47,148 bases of DNA from Kiloniellales bacterium (GTDB taxonomy: Bacteria > Pseudomonadota > Alphaproteobacteria > Kiloniellales > JAKSDN01). The translations under genes and the position numbers were made by a program. Location of the stretch: the NCBI GenBank assembly GCA_028280455.1, contig JANQLT010000215.1, forward strand, positions 1-47,148, written 5' to 3'. Each line of letters starts with the position of its first letter. The stretch's first letter is position 1. Under the pieces are notes generated by a model, which saw nothing but the letters and a program-made list of their open reading frames with translations, ran no database searches and had not been told where the DNA came from. This document shows positions 44,333 to 47,148 of this stretch, piece after piece.

Positions 44333-44415
44333 TCAGGCACTCCCGATCAGCGCGGCCGCCGCACACGGCACTGTCTATTATTGTCGGAGAAACCGTACTC
44401 GACGAACCTCAGGCG
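44333..44415 (-). pseudogene. Decayed duplicate of the 3' end of hpnE
   Basis: Plus-strand TCAGGCAC (44333-44340), GCGCGGCCGCCGC (44350-44362) and CACGGCACTGTCTATT recur in the same order at the real 3' end of hpnE (45388-45395, 45402-45414 and from 45427), with 15 of 17 bases alike in the last block. Translated on the minus strand the fragment reads PTIIDSAV, then after an 11-base deletion AAAALIGSA and stop; hpnE ends PATIESAV...AAAALCCA and stop. A weaker match may extend to about 44415 (GACGAAC...CTCAGG). It marks the left border of the AT-richer islet. Confidence 0.65.
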
Positions 44416-45387
44416 TTCGCTCTTTGATGGCTAGCCTATGACACTCTTGAGAATGTCACATAGTTCTTTAAGTGCAAGATATGCTTTGGTGCATCGTTTG
44501 ATCAATTTCTCTACGGATTCAATCGAACTCGAAAGCCTATTCAGCATATTGATGAAGTCTTTCAAATATTCAAGAAGGATCTCGACTATATCTACTATGC
44601 TCTTGGAGAATCTTGGTGAATGATGAAGCACGATCGCAGATTTCACTACGGTCTTGATGAGTTCAAGGGATTCATGGTCTAGCTGGATTTCTTGCTTGTT
44701 GTCCCCGCTTCGGGGTCGTTCATCAAAACCCCTAACGCTCTCCAAGGTCTCTAGCAGCTCCGTTAAGCGTTCTCGGCTAATGCCAATCTTGTTGGAGACT
44801 AGTTCCGCTTTTGCTGTGTGTTCATCAGAGATACGAATTCGGTCTTCGCTATCGAGGAATAGGCCCATTCTCCCACGGCTTAGAATTGTCTCGGCTTCGA
44901 CTGAGACTTCTGCCTTACCCTTTAACTCCACAGAGCCAGCTTCTTCATCAATTGAGTCGGCACGAGGTGGAGTAACAGCTCCAAGGGCTGCTGCGCTGAA
45001 CCGAGGTAGCTCCTGCCGACCGACTCCGCCGTGCATCACGTCGCCTGTTGCTTGTTGACGGAGGGGTGGGAGTGTTTGACGGCCGACCCCACTGATACCT
45101 GCTGAAACTGGACCGGTTTGTGTTGGCGGGTCACTGGATTTCTTTTGGGCAGGCTCAGGCTGCCTTTCCTTTTTCGTGCTTTGGGCCGCTGGTTCGGTCC
45201 GATTCCGAGGAGCTTTGGAGTCGCCCATCGTCTTGCCCTATCCCGCCACTTCTACTCCACTGAAATCGATGCTGGTGCACTCGTCGTTGTGTACTTTGGG
45301 ACCGAGTAATGAGTTTTGGCAGCGTTGCTAGCCTGACTTCTGGCTAGGGCCGGCACCTTTTCCATTTGTTCCTAACTGTTGAGCAGA
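44388..45387. mobile_element. AT-richer islet of about 1 kb inserted at the hpnE 3' end
   Basis: Composition drops sharply: the 60 bases from 44461 have 22 G/C (37%), while 60 bases from 43741 have 45 (75%). The islet lies exactly between the decayed hpnE 3' end (ending near 44387-44415) and the current hpnE stop codon (45388). It contains one gene and no integrase or transposase. Such a layout is what integration into the 3' end of a gene, with restoration of that end by the incoming DNA, would leave. A small hairpin CTAGCC/GGCTAG lies near 45328-45346. Confidence 0.55.
44431..45228 (-). CDS. Unrecognised 265-residue protein of the AT-rich islet
   Basis: No family recognised. Residues 1 to about 90 are Pro/Gln/Lys-rich and probably disordered, with a repeated octapeptide GVGRQTLP (47-54) and GVGRQELP (68-75). 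Residues about 98-165 form a mixed segment (ELKGKAEVSVEAETILSRGR, then IRISDEHTAKAELVSNKIGI). Residues about 185-265 look like long amphipathic helices (SLELIKTVVKSAIVLHHSP, SIVDIVEILLEYLKDFINML). No signal peptide or clear membrane span. Codon use is much less GC-rich than in all neighbours, indicating recent transfer. An effector, toxin or phage/plasmid accessory role is possible but unsupported. Confidence 0.7.
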   Translation of the reverse strand: MGDSKAPRNRTEPAAQSTKKERQPEPAQKKSSDPPTQTGPVSAGISGVGRQTLPPLRQQATGDVMHGGVGRQELPRFSAAALGAVTPPRADSIDEEAGSVELKGKAEVSVEAETILSRGRMGLFLDSEDRIRISDEHTAKAELVSNKIGISRERLTELLETLESVRGFDERPRSGDNKQEIQLDHESLELIKTVVKSAIVLHHSPRFSKSIVDIVEILLEYLKDFINMLNRLSSSIESVEKLIKRCTKAYLALKELCDILKSVIG

Positions 45388-46656
45388 TCAGGCACAGCAT
45401 AGCGCGGCCGCCGCGCGGCCGGAGCGCACGGCGCTCTCTATTGTCGCCGGATAGCCGGTGTCCGTCCAATCCCCGGCGAGGAACAGGTTGCTCAGGTCGG
45501 TCCGGGCCGGCGGCCGGCGCTGCAGGGCCTGGGGCGTCTGCGCCAGGGTGGCGCGCTTCTCCTTGATCACCCGGATCGGCGGCTGGCGGCTCTCGTCGAG
45601 GCCGAGGGCGCGGGCCGTGTCGTGCCAGAGCCGGGCGGCGACCTCGTCGTTGCCGAGCTCGGCCAGGTCCTCGGCGGCGCTGACGGTCAGGCTGGCCACG
45701 TCGCCGCGCACGAAGACCCAGTCCGTGCTGCCGCCGACCAGGCCGAGGAAGGGTAGCTCAGGCGGCAGCAGGTCGGCCTCCGGCAGGATGATGTGGGCGT
45801 TGACGATCGGCCGGCTGTCGTCGGGCACGGTGAGGCCCGGCAGCAGGTCGGCGGCTACCGCCGGCGGCACGGCCAGCACGACGCGATCCGCCTGGCCGAG
45901 CGCGACGCGGGCCTCGCCGAAGTCGAGGGCCGCTGCCCGGCCCTCCGCCGTCTCGATGGCGCGCAGGCGCTGCTTGAAGCGGACCTCGGCACCGGCGCCT
46001 TGGAGCCGCGCCAGGGCCGGCTCGACGAAGGACTCGCCCAGCCCCTCGCGGGCGATCAGCGGCCGGCAGGCCGCCTCGCCCTTGAAGAAGGTCTCGCGCA
46101 CCACGAGCCAGAGCAGGGCGGCCGAGGCCTCCTCCGGCGCGGTGTTCAGGGCGGCCACGGTCAGCGGCCGCCAGAAGCGCTCGAACAGCGCCGTGCCGGG
46201 CGCGATCAGGTCGACCACCCGGTCCGCCGGCTTGGCGCGGGCCAGCCGCAGGCCGGCGAGATAGTCGCCGAGCCCGGTGTCCGGCACCTGGCGCGCGGCG
46301 CTGGCGATCCACCAGGGCAGCCGGCCGGCGTTGGGCCGCAGGCGCCAGCGGGCGCCGCTCGCCAGGTCGACGAAGGGAAAGACCGCGCGCTCGGGGCCGA
46401 TCAGGCTGTCGCGGGCGCCGATCTCCTCGAGGTAGGACAACGCCTCCCGGTTGGCCGAGAGCAGGATGTGGTTGCCGTTGTCGATGCGCCGGTCGAGCTG
46501 GCCGTCGTGGAAGCTGCGGCAGCGCCCGCCGGCCCGGGCCGCCGCCTCGTAGAGCGCCACCCGCCGGCCGCCGCGCGCCAGCCGGACGGCACAGGCGAGC
46601 CCGGCGATGCCCGCGCCCACCACATGGACGCGTGCGGCGCTCGGATCGGCGGTCAT
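45388..46656 (-). CDS. hpnE: Hydroxysqualene dehydroxylase HpnE
   Basis: FAD-dependent enzyme that reduces hydroxysqualene to squalene, the substrate of Shc. The 422-residue protein has the dinucleotide motif GAGIAGLACA from residue 14, followed by LYEAAARAGGRCRSF, the HpnE segment DNGNHILLSANREAL, FWRPLTVAALNT and the C-terminal FAD motif LFLAGDWTDTGYPATIESA. The C-terminus is complete (AAAALCCA), although an islet begins right at its stop. The upstream region holds a palindromic repeat and an IS remnant in place of the usual hpnC-hpnD. Confidence 0.94.
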   Translation of the reverse strand: MTADPSAARVHVVGAGIAGLACAVRLARGGRRVALYEAAARAGGRCRSFHDGQLDRRIDNGNHILLSANREALSYLEEIGARDSLIGPERAVFPFVDLASGARWRLRPNAGRLPWWIASAARQVPDTGLGDYLAGLRLARAKPADRVVDLIAPGTALFERFWRPLTVAALNTAPEEASAALLWLVVRETFFKGEAACRPLIAREGLGESFVEPALARLQGAGAEVRFKQRLRAIETAEGRAAALDFGEARVALGQADRVVLAVPPAVAADLLPGLTVPDDSRPIVNAHIILPEADLLPPELPFLGLVGGSTDWVFVRGDVASLTVSAAEDLAELGNDEVAARLWHDTARALGLDESRQPPIRVIKEKRATLAQTPQALQRRPPARTDLSNLFLAGDWTDTGYPATIESAVRSGRAAAALCCA

Positions 46657-46692
46657 GCTGGCTTGGGGTCCCAGTGATGAAGGGGCCGTGGG

Positions 46693-46800
46693 AGCAAAAG
46701 GAACCGCCCCCTCACCCAGCTTCGGCTAGGGCTCGGCCGTCGGCCTCGCCAAGCCTGCGCAACCCTCTCCCCCGGCGGGGAGAGGGGCAACTTCCGGGTG
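46693..46800. repeat. Palindromic repeat, copy 3 (right arm lost)
   Basis: The left arm AAAAGGAACCGCCCCCTCAC, the inner CAGCTTCGGCTAGGGCTCGG and the centre CCCTCTCCCCCGGCGGGG with AGAGGGG match copies 1 and 2, but the right outer arm is missing: after the centre the sequence changes to CAACTTCCGGGTGAGAGCTG. The break lies within 60 bases of the transposase stop codon, so the insertion sequence may have removed the arm. It sits upstream of hpnE. Confidence 0.75.
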
Positions 46801-46838
46801 AGAGCTGGTGTTCCCCTCGCCCCAGCGGGCTATCAGAT

Positions 46839-47148
46839 TCACACATTTTGGGAGAGGCTCCAGCCTTGGCTCATGGCTTTGAATTTGTGCCATCCGGCGG
46901 CCATGGTTTTGGGGCCTGGGGGGCCGTATCGTTGGTAGCCGCTCCATCCACCGAGCCGGGCGACGATCCAGGCGAGCCAGGCAAGCGATGCCTCTTGGTG
47001 CGGGTTCTTCTGCTTTTCGGTTTTGCCTTCGAGCCTTGGGTTCAAGGCCCGGGCAAAGTCCAGCTCCTGCGGCTCGATCAGCTCGCTTGCGCGCCGCTGT
47101 GGGCCGGCATCGCGGCCCTCGACCAGCTGCATCACCGCGACGCCGGCA
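46839..47148 (-). CDS. C-terminal part of an IS4-type transposase (runs off window)
   Basis: The last 103 or so residues of a transposase whose start lies beyond the right edge. The segment LEGKTEKQKNPHQEASLAW, WIVARLGGWSGYQRYGPPG and KTMAAGWHKFKAMSQGW matches the C-terminus of IS4-family (Tn5-like) transposases, which follow the pattern TEKQ.NP....LAW..WIIARLGGW.GY....PPGP.TM..G. The catalytic DDE residues would be in the missing part. The frame ends at a TGA (46839-46841). The element's end should lie between there and about 46800, but I could not identify the terminal repeat. Confidence 0.8.
   Translation of the reverse strand, partial: AGVAVMQLVEGRDAGPQRRASELIEPQELDFARALNPRLEGKTEKQKNPHQEASLAWLAWIVARLGGWSGYQRYGPPGPKTMAAGWHKFKAMSQGWSLSQNV

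Noticed and set aside
44438..45309. Small plus-strand frames in the AT-rich islet
   Set aside because: They are short, antisense to the 265-residue gene and Ser/Arg-rich without start-site signals.

Overview
This is a roughly 47 kb, very GC-rich chromosomal window from a Gram-negative alphaproteobacterium, most likely a Rhodospirillales-type lineage. The grounds are the short bacterial prolyl-tRNA synthetase, the order proS-lolC-lolD-dnaE-rpsB-tsf-pyrH-frr-uppS-cdsA-dxr-rseP-bamA-ompH-fabZ-lpxA-lpxI-lpxB, the use of LpxI rather than LpxH, and a hopanoid gene cluster. Coding density is high, and non-ATG starts (GTG, TTG) are frequent.

Layout. 1-1255: a perfect inverted repeat, a D-2-hydroxyacid dehydrogenase on the minus strand, and a candidate small RNA with its own terminator in the dehydrogenase's upstream region. 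1467-4633: a small secreted protein, then an HD-GYP phosphodiesterase followed closely by a protein that looks like a catalytically dead GGDEF/EAL relative. 4757-11601: proS, lolC, lolD, dnaE. 11778-25675: one long co-directional run for translation (rpsB, tsf, frr), UMP kinase, isoprenoid, undecaprenyl and phospholipid precursors (dxr, uppS, cdsA), envelope proteolysis and outer-membrane assembly (rseP, bamA, ompH) and lipid A (fabZ, lpxA, lpxI, lpxB). The lpxD gene expected between ompH and fabZ is reduced to a short, badly diverged fragment. 25680-35480: accessory metabolism (ureohydrolase, class III aminotransferase, AhpD-like protein, M20 amidohydrolase, hemerythrin), a two-gene transporter operon (NrtS-like protein plus Na+/H+ antiporter with a cyclic-nucleotide-binding-like domain) and an APH/P-loop kinase fusion. 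35534-46656: lipid trafficking (mlaA, hpnM), a nucleotidyltransferase and the hopanoid genes hpnA, hpnH (plus strand) and hpnG, shc, hpnE (minus strand), with a LysE exporter between shc and hpnE. 46839-47148: the end of an IS4-type transposase that runs off the window.

The hopanoid genes cover formation of squalene (HpnE, final step), cyclisation (Shc), adenosyl addition (HpnH), base removal (HpnG), an HpnA reductase-like protein and probable transport (HpnM, MlaA). hpnC and hpnD are not in the window.

The most unusual points are: (1) the lpxD relic inside an otherwise intact lipid A operon; (2) an AT-richer islet of about 1 kb, carrying one unrecognised 265-residue gene, bounded by the real 3' end of hpnE and a decayed second copy of that 3' end; (3) three copies of a long palindromic repeat, one next to the IS; (4) the candidate rod-like small RNA upstream of the dehydrogenase. 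All identifications come from reading the sequence; no database search was run.
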